This document shows positions 32,225 to 40,770 of a stretch of 45,214 nucleotides of DNA, piece after piece (within the stretch, counting starts at the first letter, position 1; each line of letters starts with the position of its first letter). The position numbers were made by a program, and so were the translations under genes. The DNA lies in assembly GCA_902489075.1 (NCBI GenBank), contig CABTYO010000017.1:1-45214 (forward strand). The letters are read 5' to 3'. Under the pieces are notes generated by a model that did no database searches, was not told where the DNA came from, and was given only the letters and a program-made list of their open reading frames with translations. Origin of the DNA: an uncultured Faecalicatena sp. GTDB taxonomy: Bacteria > Bacillota > Clostridia > Lachnospirales > Lachnospiraceae.

Positions 32225-32281
32225 AACAGAGCCTGGCAGATGACATATCAGACGATATGTTTATTTGCAGGCTCTGTTTTT
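32225..32281 (+). terminator. leader terminator, probable GlpP antitermination site
   Basis: AACAGAGCCTG (32225-32235) pairs with CAGGCTCTGTT (32268-32278), followed by TTT and A-T sequence. An inner hairpin ACATATC/GATATGT (32243-32249 with 32254-32260) sits in the loop. It lies between the leader promoter and the G3P dehydrogenase operon, the classical place for GlpP-dependent antitermination as in Bacillus glpD. Confidence 0.65.
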
Positions 32282-32375
32282 ATGTGTTTAAAAGGACTTC
32301 ATGGATCAGAATATCTGCCATGAGAATCCTAAGTGGGTACTTTGATTTAGAAGATTATCTAAGGAGGTATGGAAC

Positions 32376-33818
32376 ATGTATGATGTAATTATAATCGGTG
32401 CCGGAGTATCCGGCTGTGCAGCGGCGAGGGAATTGTCCAGATATCAGGTGAAGGCCTGTGTACTTGAAAAGGCGGAGGACGTCTGCTGCGGCACGTCCAA
32501 GGCGAACAGCGGGATCGTCCATGCGGGGTACGATGCCATGCCGGGGACGTTGATGGCAGAACTGAATGTCCGCGGAAACCGGATCATGGGAGAGCTTGCA
32601 CAGGAACTGGATTTCCCGTTTTCAAGGAGCGGGTCCCTGGTCGTATGCAGGGAGAAAGAAGGACTCCATGGACTGGAAGAATTAAAAGAACGCGGCAGGA
32701 AGAACGGTGTGGAAGGTCTGGAGATTTTAGGCAGGGAACAGGTGCTTGAGATGGAATCGAATGTGACAGATGATGTGATTGCAGCTCTGTATGCACCGAG
32801 CGCCGGGATTGTATGTCCGTTCGGACTGAACATTGCGCTCGCTGAGAATGCGAATAGAAATGGAATCGAATTCTATTTTGATACGGAAGTACAGGCGATC
32901 AGGAAATCAGACCGGGGATTTCTGATTGAGACTTCAAAGGGAAATTATGAGACCAGATATATTGTGAATGCGGCGGGAGTCTATGCGGACCAGTTTCACA
33001 ATATGGTGAGTGAGAAAAAGCTTCATATTACCCCGAGAAAAGGCGAATATTATCTGCTTGATAAGAGCGCAGGCGCGCATGTGTCGCGGACGGTCTTTGC
33101 ACTTCCGGGGAAATTCGGTAAGGGCGTTCTTGTCACTCCAACGGTGCATGGAAATCTGCTGGTCGGACCGACAGCGGCGGATATCGAGGACAAAGAAGGA
33201 ACCAATACGACTTCCGATGGTTTGTCTGCGATTGCGGAAAAGGCGGGGCAGAATGTGAAAGGACTTCCGCTGAAAAAGGTGATCACCAGTTTTGCAGGAC
33301 TGCGTGCCCATGAGGACGGGCATGATTTTATCATAGAAGAGACAGCAGATGCTCCGGGATTTATTGACTGTGCAGGGATTGAGTCACCAGGACTGACGAG
33401 TGCTCCGGCAATCGGGGAGCGGATCGCGCGAATCCTGCAAGAAAAAATGAATCTGATAGAGAATCCGGACTTCTGTGGAAAAAGGAAGGGGATTCTGGAC
33501 CCATCCAGACTTTCAATGGAGGAACGCAACGAACTGATTCGGAAGAATCCGGCTTATGGGAATATCATCTGCCGATGCGAGATGATTTCCGAGGGGGAGA
33601 TCCTGGATGCAATCCACAGACCGTTAGGGGCACGTTCCCTGGACGGAGTCAAACGCAGGACCAGAGCCGGGATGGGGCGGTGCCAGTCAGGCTTCTGCTC
33701 ACCGAGGACCATGGAGATCCTTTCACGGGAGCTGGGAATCTCCATGGAGGATCTGACCAAATCGGGCGGAGAATCAAAGATGATCCTGGGGACAAACAAG
33801 GATTCATTTGAAAATTGA
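32376..33818 (+). CDS. FAD-dependent glycerol-3-phosphate dehydrogenase subunit (GlpA-like)
   Basis: This 480-residue protein has an N-terminal FAD Rossmann motif (GAGVSGCAAARELS), a DAO-type oxidoreductase domain and a C-terminal BFD-like [2Fe-2S] domain. The latter uses C399, C401, C436 and C441 (CRC and CQSGFC). Family members oxidise glycerol-3-phosphate or 2-hydroxy acids. Next to the FAD/NAD oxidoreductase and DUF1667 genes, and with glpP/glpK upstream, anaerobic G3P dehydrogenase is the most likely role. An AAGGAGG site precedes the ATG. Confidence 0.88.
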   Translation: MYDVIIIGAGVSGCAAARELSRYQVKACVLEKAEDVCCGTSKANSGIVHAGYDAMPGTLMAELNVRGNRIMGELAQELDFPFSRSGSLVVCREKEGLHGLEELKERGRKNGVEGLEILGREQVLEMESNVTDDVIAALYAPSAGIVCPFGLNIALAENANRNGIEFYFDTEVQAIRKSDRGFLIETSKGNYETRYIVNAAGVYADQFHNMVSEKKLHITPRKGEYYLLDKSAGAHVSRTVFALPGKFGKGVLVTPTVHGNLLVGPTAADIEDKEGTNTTSDGLSAIAEKAGQNVKGLPLKKVITSFAGLRAHEDGHDFIIEETADAPGFIDCAGIESPGLTSAPAIGERIARILQEKMNLIENPDFCGKRKGILDPSRLSMEERNELIRKNPAYGNIICRCEMISEGEILDAIHRPLGARSLDGVKRRTRAGMGRCQSGFCSPRTMEILSRELGISMEDLTKSGGESKMILGTNKDSFEN

Positions 33819-33932
33819 CAGATAGTTGATAACTTAAAATGAACAAAATAATGTACATGAAAATAAAATAATTGCTAAAGAAATAAAAACAGCACATTGA
33901 GCGAAACGTTATAAATAACAGGAGGCAGCAGT

Positions 33933-35219
33933 ATGGAGCAATATAAGATCGTAATCATCGGGGGCGGCCCGGCGGGACTGGCGGCAGCCGTTTCAGCAAG
34001 AGAAGCGGGGACAGAGAGCATCCTGATTCTGGAAAGGGATAAAGAACTGGGTGGGATCTTGAACCAGTGCATTCACAACGGATTTGGATTACATACATTT
34101 AAAGAGGAACTGACCGGACCGGAGTATGCGGCACGTTTTATCAGTCAGGTTCAGGAACTGGGAATCGAGTACCGTCTGAATACTATGGTCATGGATATCA
34201 GCGGTGAAAAGGTGGTTACTGCGATGAGCAGGGAGAAGGGGATGTACCAGATTCAGGCGGATGCGGTGATTCTGGCGATGGGATGCAGGGAGCGGCCGAG
34301 AGGCGCGCTGAACATTCCGGGATACCGTCCGGCAGGAATCTATTCTGCAGGGACGGCACAGAGACTGGTGAATATAGAAGGATTTCTTCCGGGAAGAAAG
34401 GTCGTGATCCTGGGCTCAGGAGATATCGGGCTGATCATGGCAAGGAGAATGACGCTGGAAGGGGCAAACGTACAGGTAGTTGCTGAGCTGATGCCATATT
34501 CGGGCGGACTGAAACGGAACATTGTACAGTGTCTGGACGATTTTGGAATTCCTCTGAAGCTGAGCCATACGGTCGTGGATATCAAAGGAAAAGAGCGGGT
34601 GGAAGGCATCACTCTGGCGGCTGTGGATGAGAAGGGCGTGCCCATTCCGGGGACAGAGGAGGAATACGAGTGTGATACCCTCCTGCTGTCTGTAGGGCTG
34701 ATCCCGGAAAATGAATTATCTTCCCAGATCGGAGTGACGCTGAATCCGGTTACCTCCGGTCCGGTTGTGGATGAAAGCCTTGAGACAGATATCGAGGGCG
34801 TCTTTGCCTGCGGAAATGTACTGCATGTGCATGATCTGGTAGATTTTGTATCGGAAGAGGCTTCTGCTGCGGGGGAAAATGCGGCGCGGTATGTGGATAA
34901 CTTACTGAAAAAAGAAGCACAGGGGGAAAAAGCTGAATTACAGGATGCATTTACCCTAATTCCTTCCGGCGGTGTCCGCTATACAGTTCCGTCCATTATA
35001 CATCCGGACCGGATGCATGAAGAACAGGTTGTGCGTTTCCGGGTTGGTAAGGTATACTATAACTGCTATATCAGTGTGTATCAAAATGGAGAAAGACTTC
35101 TGCACCGGAAGCGTCCTGTGATGGCACCGGGCGAGATGGAGCAGATTAAGCTGAAAGAATCCTGGTTTGCAAATGCGGGGGATTCAAAAGAGATGATCAT
35201 TCAGATTGAGGAGGCATAG
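33933..35219 (+). CDS. NAD(P)/FAD-dependent oxidoreductase (GlpB-like subunit)
   Basis: The 428-residue protein belongs to the pyridine nucleotide-disulphide oxidoreductase fold. The FAD motif is GGGPAGLAAAVSAREAG, the NAD motif is GSGDIGLIMARR (about 166-177), and the closing FAD segment is TDIEGVFACGNVLHVHD. No redox-active CxxC is seen between the dinucleotide motifs. Together with the GlpA-like and DUF1667 proteins it forms a three-gene set typical of anaerobic Firmicutes, in which it probably passes electrons to NAD(P) or another acceptor. It starts 114 bases after the GlpA-like gene behind AGGAGG. Confidence 0.88.
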   Translation: MEQYKIVIIGGGPAGLAAAVSAREAGTESILILERDKELGGILNQCIHNGFGLHTFKEELTGPEYAARFISQVQELGIEYRLNTMVMDISGEKVVTAMSREKGMYQIQADAVILAMGCRERPRGALNIPGYRPAGIYSAGTAQRLVNIEGFLPGRKVVILGSGDIGLIMARRMTLEGANVQVVAELMPYSGGLKRNIVQCLDDFGIPLKLSHTVVDIKGKERVEGITLAAVDEKGVPIPGTEEEYECDTLLLSVGLIPENELSSQIGVTLNPVTSGPVVDESLETDIEGVFACGNVLHVHDLVDFVSEEASAAGENAARYVDNLLKKEAQGEKAELQDAFTLIPSGGVRYTVPSIIHPDRMHEEQVVRFRVGKVYYNCYISVYQNGERLLHRKRPVMAPGEMEQIKLKESWFANAGDSKEMIIQIEEA

Positions 35220-35222
35220 AAG

Positions 35223-35588
35223 ATGGAGAAAAAAGAGCTGGTCTGCATCGGCTGCCCGATGGGGTGCGTGATGCAGGTGGAGATGGAAGGCGAAGAAGTG
35301 GTGTCTGTGACCGGAAATACCTGTACCAAAGGGGAACGTTATGCAAGGAAAGAAGTGACGGACCCGACCAGAATCGTGACCACGACCGTGAAGGTACTAA
35401 ATGGCACGGCAGAAAGAGTGCCTGTGAAGACAAGGGAAGATATTCCGAAGGGAAAGATCTTCGGCTGCCTTCGGGCGCTTAAGAACGTGACAGTATCAGC
35501 GCCTGTGAAGATCGGCGACGTGATTCTTGAAAATGTGGCAGGCACCGGTGTGGATATCGTGGCAACAAAAGACGTGGATGCGCAGTAA
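35223..35588 (+). CDS. DUF1667 protein of the G3P dehydrogenase operon
   Basis: The 121-residue DUF1667 protein starts with a Cys-rich segment (CIGCPMGC, then C in TCTKGERYA). This resembles an iron-sulphur-binding domain, followed by a beta-rich part (KVLNGTAERVPVKTREDIPK). It is nearly always encoded directly after GlpA/GlpB-like genes and presumably is the third subunit (GlpC-like electron-transfer part) of the complex. It begins three bases after the preceding stop, so coupling is tight. Confidence 0.9.
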   Translation: MEKKELVCIGCPMGCVMQVEMEGEEVVSVTGNTCTKGERYARKEVTDPTRIVTTTVKVLNGTAERVPVKTREDIPKGKIFGCLRALKNVTVSAPVKIGDVILENVAGTGVDIVATKDVDAQ

Positions 35589-35651
35589 CACATGTCCGGT
35601 TTAAGGAAATTTCACTCAAACAGCCCCCTTTTATTGTGTTCGGGAAGATGC

Positions 35652-35657
35652 TATAAT
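35652..35657 (+). promoter_or_regulatory. possible -10 box for the peptidase gene
   Basis: TATAAT lies 31 bases before the ATG; the expected -35 (TTTTAT at 35629) is poor. Confidence 0.35.
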
Positions 35658-35688
35658 AGGAACATCGAATAAAAAAGAGAGGTGTACT

Positions 35689-38616
35689 ATGAGTATTTTT
35701 GATTTAAGCGCATATGAAGTGATGCAGCAGGAGAATCTGTCTGATTTAAAATCAAAAGGTTATCTGTTAAAACATAAAAAGAGTGGGGCGAGAGTCCTTC
35801 TGATGGAAAATGATGATGATAATAAGGTGTTCGCGGTTGGTTTCCGCACCCCGCCATCTGACAGTACCGGAGTTCCGCATATCATGGAGCATTCCGTGCT
35901 GTGCGGTTCCAGGGATTTCCCGGTAAAGGACCCGTTCGTGGAGCTGGTGAAGGGTTCCCTGAATACCTTTTTGAATGCCATGACTTACCCGGACAAGACG
36001 ATCTATCCGATCGCAAGCTGCAACGACAAGGATTTCCAGAACCTGATGCATGTCTATATGGATGCAGTGCTGTATCCGAATATCTATGAGCATGAGGAGA
36101 TTTTCAGGCAGGAGGGCTGGAGTTATAAACTGGATGATGAGGATGCCGCGCTTGAGTACAATGGGGTTGTGTACAATGAGATGAAGGGAGCGTTTTCTTC
36201 TCCGGAGGGCGTGCTTGACCGCATGGTGCTCAATTCTCTGTTCCCGGATACCTCCTATGCCAATGAATCCGGCGGCGACCCGGATGTGATCCCGGAACTG
36301 ACCTATGAGCAGTTCCTTGATTTCCACAGAAAGTACTATCATCCATCCAACAGCTATATTTATCTGTATGGTGATATGGATATGGAGGAAAAGCTGGACT
36401 GGCTGGACCGGGAGTATCTCAGTAAGTTTGACCAGATTGAGGTGGATTCCAGAATTCGTTACCAGAAGCCCTTTGACACGGTCAAAGAGCTTGAAATGGA
36501 GTACTCGATCTCAAGCGAGGAGTCTGAGGAAGACAATACGTATCTTTCCTATAATAAAGTCATTGGGACCAGTCTGGATGAGAAGCTGTATCTGGCTTTC
36601 CAGATCCTGGATTATGCGCTGCTTTCCGCGCCGGGTGCGCCTCTGAAAAAGGCACTTGTAGATGCTGGAATTGGTAAAGATATCATGGGTTCCTATGACA
36701 ATGGAATCCTGCAGCCTATTTTCTCTGTAATCTCGAAGAATGCGAATCTGGACCAGAAGGAAGACTTTATCCGCGTGATCGAGGATACACTGAGAGATTT
36801 GGTTGAAAATGGAATCAATGAGAAGGCACTTGAGGCGGGAATCAATTACCATGAATTCCGTTTCCGCGAGGCTGATTTCGGAAATTATCCGAAGGGGCTG
36901 ATGTACGGTCTTCAGTTATTTGACAGCTGGCTGTATGACGATGAGAAGCCATTTATCCATATGCAGGCGATCCCGACCTTCGAATTCTTAAAGGAGCAGG
37001 TGGGAACCGGATATTTTGAAGGGCTGATTCAGAAGTATCTGCTGGACAATACTCATGGTTCTATCGTAACCGTGAAGCCGGAAAAAGGAAGAACGGCCCG
37101 TATGGACAAGGAACTGGAGGAAAAGCTCCAGAGCTACAAGGCTTCGTTAAGTGAGGCAGAGGTGAAGAAGCTTGTCGAGGACACAAAGGGACTGATCGAG
37201 TATCAGGAAGAGGAAGATTCCAGAGAAGACATGGAGAAGATTCCGGTTCTTGCAAGAGAAGATATTTCTACAGAGATTGCGCCGATCTATAATGAAGAAA
37301 AAGAGGTAGACGGCACGAAGATGATCTATCATGGCGTGGATACCAATGGCATCGGCTATGTGACTCTGATGTTTGATCTGTCCGGGGTGCCGGAGGAGAA
37401 GCTTGCCTATGCGGGGCTTTTACAGGCTGTTCTGGGGCTGATTGATACGACCAATTATGAGTATGGGGAACTGTTCAATGAGATTAACGTGCATACCGGC
37501 GGGATTGGGACATCCCTGGAGTTATACGCGGATGTGACAAAGGCAAAGGAAAAAGAGTTCCGTGCCACATTTGAGATCAAAGGGAAAGCACTGTATCCAA
37601 AGATGGACGTGCTGTTCAATATGATGCGGGAGATCCTGATGGAGTCCAAACTGGATGATGAGAAGCGTCTGAAAGAGATCCTGGCAATGCTCAAATCCAG
37701 ACTCCAGATGAGTTTCCTTTCTTCCGGACATACGACCGCGGCACTGCGTGCTCTTTCCTATGATTCACCGCTTGCGAAGTTTAAGGATGATGTGGATGGC
37801 ATCGGTTACTATCAGGTGGTAAAAGACATGGAAGAGCATTTTGAGGAAAAGAAGGACGAACTGATCGCAAACCTGAAGGAACTCTCGGCAAAGCTTTTCA
37901 GAGCCGACAATATGATGGTGAGCTACACGGCATCAGAGGAAGGGCTTGCGCCTGTATGCGGGGAGATCAAAAAGATCGCGAAGCGCCTGCATGAGGAACC
38001 AAAGCCGGAGGAGACGCCGTGCATCATTCACTGCCGGAAGAAGAACGAGGGATTCAAGACCTCTTCCAAGGTACAGTATGTGGCAAGGGTCGGTAATTTC
38101 ATCGACCGGGATGTGGAGTACGACGGTGCCCTTCAGATCTTAAAGGTCATCTTAAGCTATGATTACCTCTGGCAGAATATCCGTGTGAAAGGCGGAGCAT
38201 ACGGCTGCATGAGCAGTTTTAACAGAATTGGAGAGGGATACTTTATTTCCTATCGTGACCCGAACTTAAAGAAGACCATCGAGGTGTATGAGGGAATCGT
38301 GGATTACCTGAAGAACTTCACTGTGGATGAGCGGGATATGAATAAATATGTCATTGGTACGATCAGCAATATTGACCGTCCGATGAGCCCGTCCGCCAAG
38401 GGTGACCGCTCCATGAACCTGTATATGAACCATGTTTCCGCTGAGATGATTCAGAAAGAGAGAATGCAGATCTTAACTGCCGGACAGGAAGATATCCGCA
38501 GGATGGCAGAGGTTGTGAAGGCTGTACTTGCGGCTGACCAGCTCTGTGTGATCGGCGGGGAAGAGAAGATCGAAGAACAGAAGGAATTATTTATAGAAGT
38601 GAAGAACTTATTTTAG
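35689..38616 (+). CDS. M16C insulinase-family metallopeptidase (presequence protease-like)
   Basis: The 975-residue protein is a full-length M16C peptidase: two homologous halves, each of two M16 subdomains, enclosing a chamber where short peptides are cut. The inverted zinc motif H64-x-x-E67-H68 (HIMEH) is intact, and the second Glu follows in GVVYNEMKGAFSSPEGV. A central helical M16C linker (about 460-530) is present. There is no signal peptide, so it acts inside the cell in peptide turnover. It stands between the glycerol block and era and is ended by hairpins. Confidence 0.94.
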   Translation: MSIFDLSAYEVMQQENLSDLKSKGYLLKHKKSGARVLLMENDDDNKVFAVGFRTPPSDSTGVPHIMEHSVLCGSRDFPVKDPFVELVKGSLNTFLNAMTYPDKTIYPIASCNDKDFQNLMHVYMDAVLYPNIYEHEEIFRQEGWSYKLDDEDAALEYNGVVYNEMKGAFSSPEGVLDRMVLNSLFPDTSYANESGGDPDVIPELTYEQFLDFHRKYYHPSNSYIYLYGDMDMEEKLDWLDREYLSKFDQIEVDSRIRYQKPFDTVKELEMEYSISSEESEEDNTYLSYNKVIGTSLDEKLYLAFQILDYALLSAPGAPLKKALVDAGIGKDIMGSYDNGILQPIFSVISKNANLDQKEDFIRVIEDTLRDLVENGINEKALEAGINYHEFRFREADFGNYPKGLMYGLQLFDSWLYDDEKPFIHMQAIPTFEFLKEQVGTGYFEGLIQKYLLDNTHGSIVTVKPEKGRTARMDKELEEKLQSYKASLSEAEVKKLVEDTKGLIEYQEEEDSREDMEKIPVLAREDISTEIAPIYNEEKEVDGTKMIYHGVDTNGIGYVTLMFDLSGVPEEKLAYAGLLQAVLGLIDTTNYEYGELFNEINVHTGGIGTSLELYADVTKAKEKEFRATFEIKGKALYPKMDVLFNMMREILMESKLDDEKRLKEILAMLKSRLQMSFLSSGHTTAALRALSYDSPLAKFKDDVDGIGYYQVVKDMEEHFEEKKDELIANLKELSAKLFRADNMMVSYTASEEGLAPVCGEIKKIAKRLHEEPKPEETPCIIHCRKKNEGFKTSSKVQYVARVGNFIDRDVEYDGALQILKVILSYDYLWQNIRVKGGAYGCMSSFNRIGEGYFISYRDPNLKKTIEVYEGIVDYLKNFTVDERDMNKYVIGTISNIDRPMSPSAKGDRSMNLYMNHVSAEMIQKERMQILTAGQEDIRRMAEVVKAVLAADQLCVIGGEEKIEEQKELFIEVKNLF

Positions 38617-38683
38617 CAGGCAGCGGGTGTGTACTTCAGAACGTAATAATAAGGGGTACACACCTTAAGTTATGTATATAGCG

Positions 38684-38708
38684 AAACGGATTATGACGAT
38701 CCGTTTTT
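38684..38708 (+). terminator. terminator before era
   Basis: AAACGGAT (38684-38691) and ATCCGTTT (38699-38706) with loop TATGACG run into TTTTT. A second weaker hairpin GGTGTGTAC/GTACACACC lies at 38626-38664. Era's ribosome site begins only about ten bases later, so some read-through or an internal promoter must serve era. Confidence 0.65.
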
Positions 38709-38726
38709 ATAGTGAGAGGAGAATGT

Positions 38727-39626
38727 ATGAACGAAAATTATAAATCAGGTTTTGTTACATTGATCGGACGGCCGAATGTAGGGAAATCTACACTGATGAA
38801 CCAGCTGATCGGGCAGAAGATTGCCATTACATCGAATAAGCCGCAGACGACAAGAAACCGCATCCAGACGGTTCTGACCACCGAGGAGGGGCAGATCGTT
38901 TTCGTGGATACGCCGGGAATCCACAAGGCGAAGAATAAGCTTGGCGAATATATGGTGAATGTGGCAGAGAAGACACTCAACGAGGTCGATGTGGTATTGT
39001 GGCTTGTGGAGCCGACAGATTTTATCGGCGCAGGCGAGCAGCATATTATCGAGAAACTAAAAAATGTCAAGACTCCGGTGATCCTGGTTATTAACAAGAT
39101 CGATATGGTGAAGCGGGAGGAGATCCTGAAATTTATTGATGTCTACCGTAAGGAATATGAATTTGCAGAAATTGTACCTGTATCAGCGAGAAATGGGGAT
39201 AATACGGATGAACTGGTGAAAGTGATCATGCAGTATCTGCCGTATGGCCCTCAGTTCTATGATGAGGATACGGTTACAGACCAGCCGGAGAGGCAGATCG
39301 TGGCGGAACTGATCCGTGAAAAGGCGCTGCACTGTCTGCAGGAAGAGATTCCTCACGGAATTGCAGTGGCGATTGACAGCATGAAGATGCAGAAAAAAGT
39401 AATGCATATCGATGCAACAATCATCTGTGAGCGGGATTCCCACAAAGGAATCATTATCGGCAAGCAGGGAAGCATGCTGAAAAAAATCGGCAGTACGGCC
39501 CGGTTCGAGATCGAGCGCATGCTGGACTGCAAGGTGAATTTAAAGCTCTGGGTGAAGGTGCAGAAAAACTGGCGTGACAGCGATTTTCTGATGAAGAACT
39601 TCGGGTACCGCGAAGATCAGGAATAA
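38727..39626 (+). CDS. era: GTPase Era
   Basis: The 299-residue protein is Era, a GTPase that helps mature the small ribosomal subunit by binding the 3' end of 16S rRNA. Seen are G1 GRPNVGKST, G3 DTPG, G4 NKID and a C-terminal KH domain with GKQGSMLKKIG. The frame can begin at a GTG (38712), but AGGAG lies five bases before the ATG at 38727, which I chose. The order era, yqzL, recO is widely conserved in Firmicutes. Confidence 0.96.
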   Translation: MNENYKSGFVTLIGRPNVGKSTLMNQLIGQKIAITSNKPQTTRNRIQTVLTTEEGQIVFVDTPGIHKAKNKLGEYMVNVAEKTLNEVDVVLWLVEPTDFIGAGEQHIIEKLKNVKTPVILVINKIDMVKREEILKFIDVYRKEYEFAEIVPVSARNGDNTDELVKVIMQYLPYGPQFYDEDTVTDQPERQIVAELIREKALHCLQEEIPHGIAVAIDSMKMQKKVMHIDATIICERDSHKGIIIGKQGSMLKKIGSTARFEIERMLDCKVNLKLWVKVQKNWRDSDFLMKNFGYREDQE

Positions 39627-39748
39627 TTGTCAAGGCTTTTGAGTGAAAAAGTACTGGCAGATTTTACGTGGTATACTGTCAGAACAAAACGGAGAACCTA
39701 ATCTTATAGTAAAGAATGTGTTAAAGAAACATAAGAAGAGGTGATCTG

Positions 39749-39949
39749 ATGGAGAAGGAATACTGGCAGCAGTTTACGGCCACCGGGAAAGTGGAAGACT
39801 ATCTGAATTATAAGATGGAAAGAAGCAGTGAAGCCGAATCCGGCAAAACGGCTGTATATGAAAAGGAAAGAAGTATTGAGGTAAGAGATCGTGAATCAGA
39901 TTGTACTGACGGGAATGGTGCTGTCTACAGCTCCGGTTGGAGAGTATGA
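39749..39949 (+). CDS. yqzL: YqzL-like small protein
   Basis: This 66-residue protein starts MEKEYWQQFTATGKVEDYLN, matching the short YqzL family (aromatic-rich W..F..TG..EDYL..K) found between era and recO. An AGAGGTGATCTG site precedes the ATG. The C-terminal third is low-complexity and Glu/Arg/Ser-rich, and it overlaps the recO start in another frame by 59 bases. Function unknown. Confidence 0.7.
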   Translation: MEKEYWQQFTATGKVEDYLNYKMERSSEAESGKTAVYEKERSIEVRDRESDCTDGNGAVYSSGWRV

Positions 39950-40631
39950 CAGAAGAGTCGTGATTTTGACAAAAGAACAAGGGAAGATTGCCGCGTTTGC
40001 CAAAGGCTCCAGACGTCCGAACAGTCCTCTGGTAGGTGCGGTCAATCCGTTTTCTTTCGGTGAATTCACCATGTATGAAGGGCGGACGTCCTATACGATC
40101 CAGTCCGCCAGCATCACTAATTATTTTTCCGAACTGAGGAATGATATGATCGGTGCATACTACGGGTTTTATTTTCTCGAATTCACCAATTATTATACAA
40201 AAGAATTCAATGATGAGCGAGAGATGCTAAAGCTTCTGTATCAGACGTTAAGGGCACTTTCTAATCCGCATATTCCAAACCGGCTCATCCGCTACATATT
40301 CGAACTTCGGGCTTACTGCATCAATGGGGAAGGTCCCGAGGTCTTTTCGTGCGTTGTGTGCGGCAGTAAGGACAGGCCGGCAGTATTCAGTGTGAAAAAA
40401 GGTGGGCTTGTATGCAGCGAGTGTCATGGAGATGTCATCGACGGGATCCGGCTGGATCAGTCTACTTTATATAGCATGCAGTATATCGAGACGAGCAAGA
40501 TCGAGAAACTGTATACGTTTAATGTGAAGGATGAAGTGCTGGAGCAGCTGGCAAAAGTGATGGATCGGTATCGGGATGTGTATGTGGATAAAAGGTTCAA
40601 GTCACTGGAGATACTGGAGACACTGTTGTAA
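39891..40631 (+). CDS. recO: DNA repair protein RecO
   Basis: This 246-residue RecO has an N-terminal OB fold (VLTGMVLSTAPVGEYDRRVVILTKEQGKIAAFAKGSRR), a helical middle domain and a C-terminal zinc finger with CVVC and CSEC. It loads RecA onto single-strand DNA together with RecR and anneals DNA. The start is a GTG at 39891 with a GAGG site about nine bases upstream, inside yqzL, so translation is coupled. Confidence 0.95.
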   Translation: MNQIVLTGMVLSTAPVGEYDRRVVILTKEQGKIAAFAKGSRRPNSPLVGAVNPFSFGEFTMYEGRTSYTIQSASITNYFSELRNDMIGAYYGFYFLEFTNYYTKEFNDEREMLKLLYQTLRALSNPHIPNRLIRYIFELRAYCINGEGPEVFSCVVCGSKDRPAVFSVKKGGLVCSECHGDVIDGIRLDQSTLYSMQYIETSKIEKLYTFNVKDEVLEQLAKVMDRYRDVYVDKRFKSLEILETLL

Positions 40632-40699
40632 AAAACTCTTCGAAAATAAGAATATTATCACTAATTTGATGGGAATTTTGCCGGGAATGTCCAAATAGC

Positions 40700-40728
40700 T
40701 TGAAAAATTAGGTAATAGCCCTTATAAT
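40700..40728 (+). promoter_or_regulatory. promoter of glyS
   Basis: TTGAAA (40700-40705), a 17-base spacer and TATAAT (40723-40728) leave an untranslated leader of about 35 bases. That is too short for a T-box riboswitch. Confidence 0.85.
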
Positions 40729-40770
40729 AGGTAACAATCTAATTGAAAAAGAATGTGAGGAGCAAATAGT

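Noticed and set aside
33890..33920. Second LacI-like operator (GAAACGTTATAA) before the FAD oxidoreductase
   Set aside because: Only half of the dyad is conserved and it lies inside an operon, so it is probably chance.
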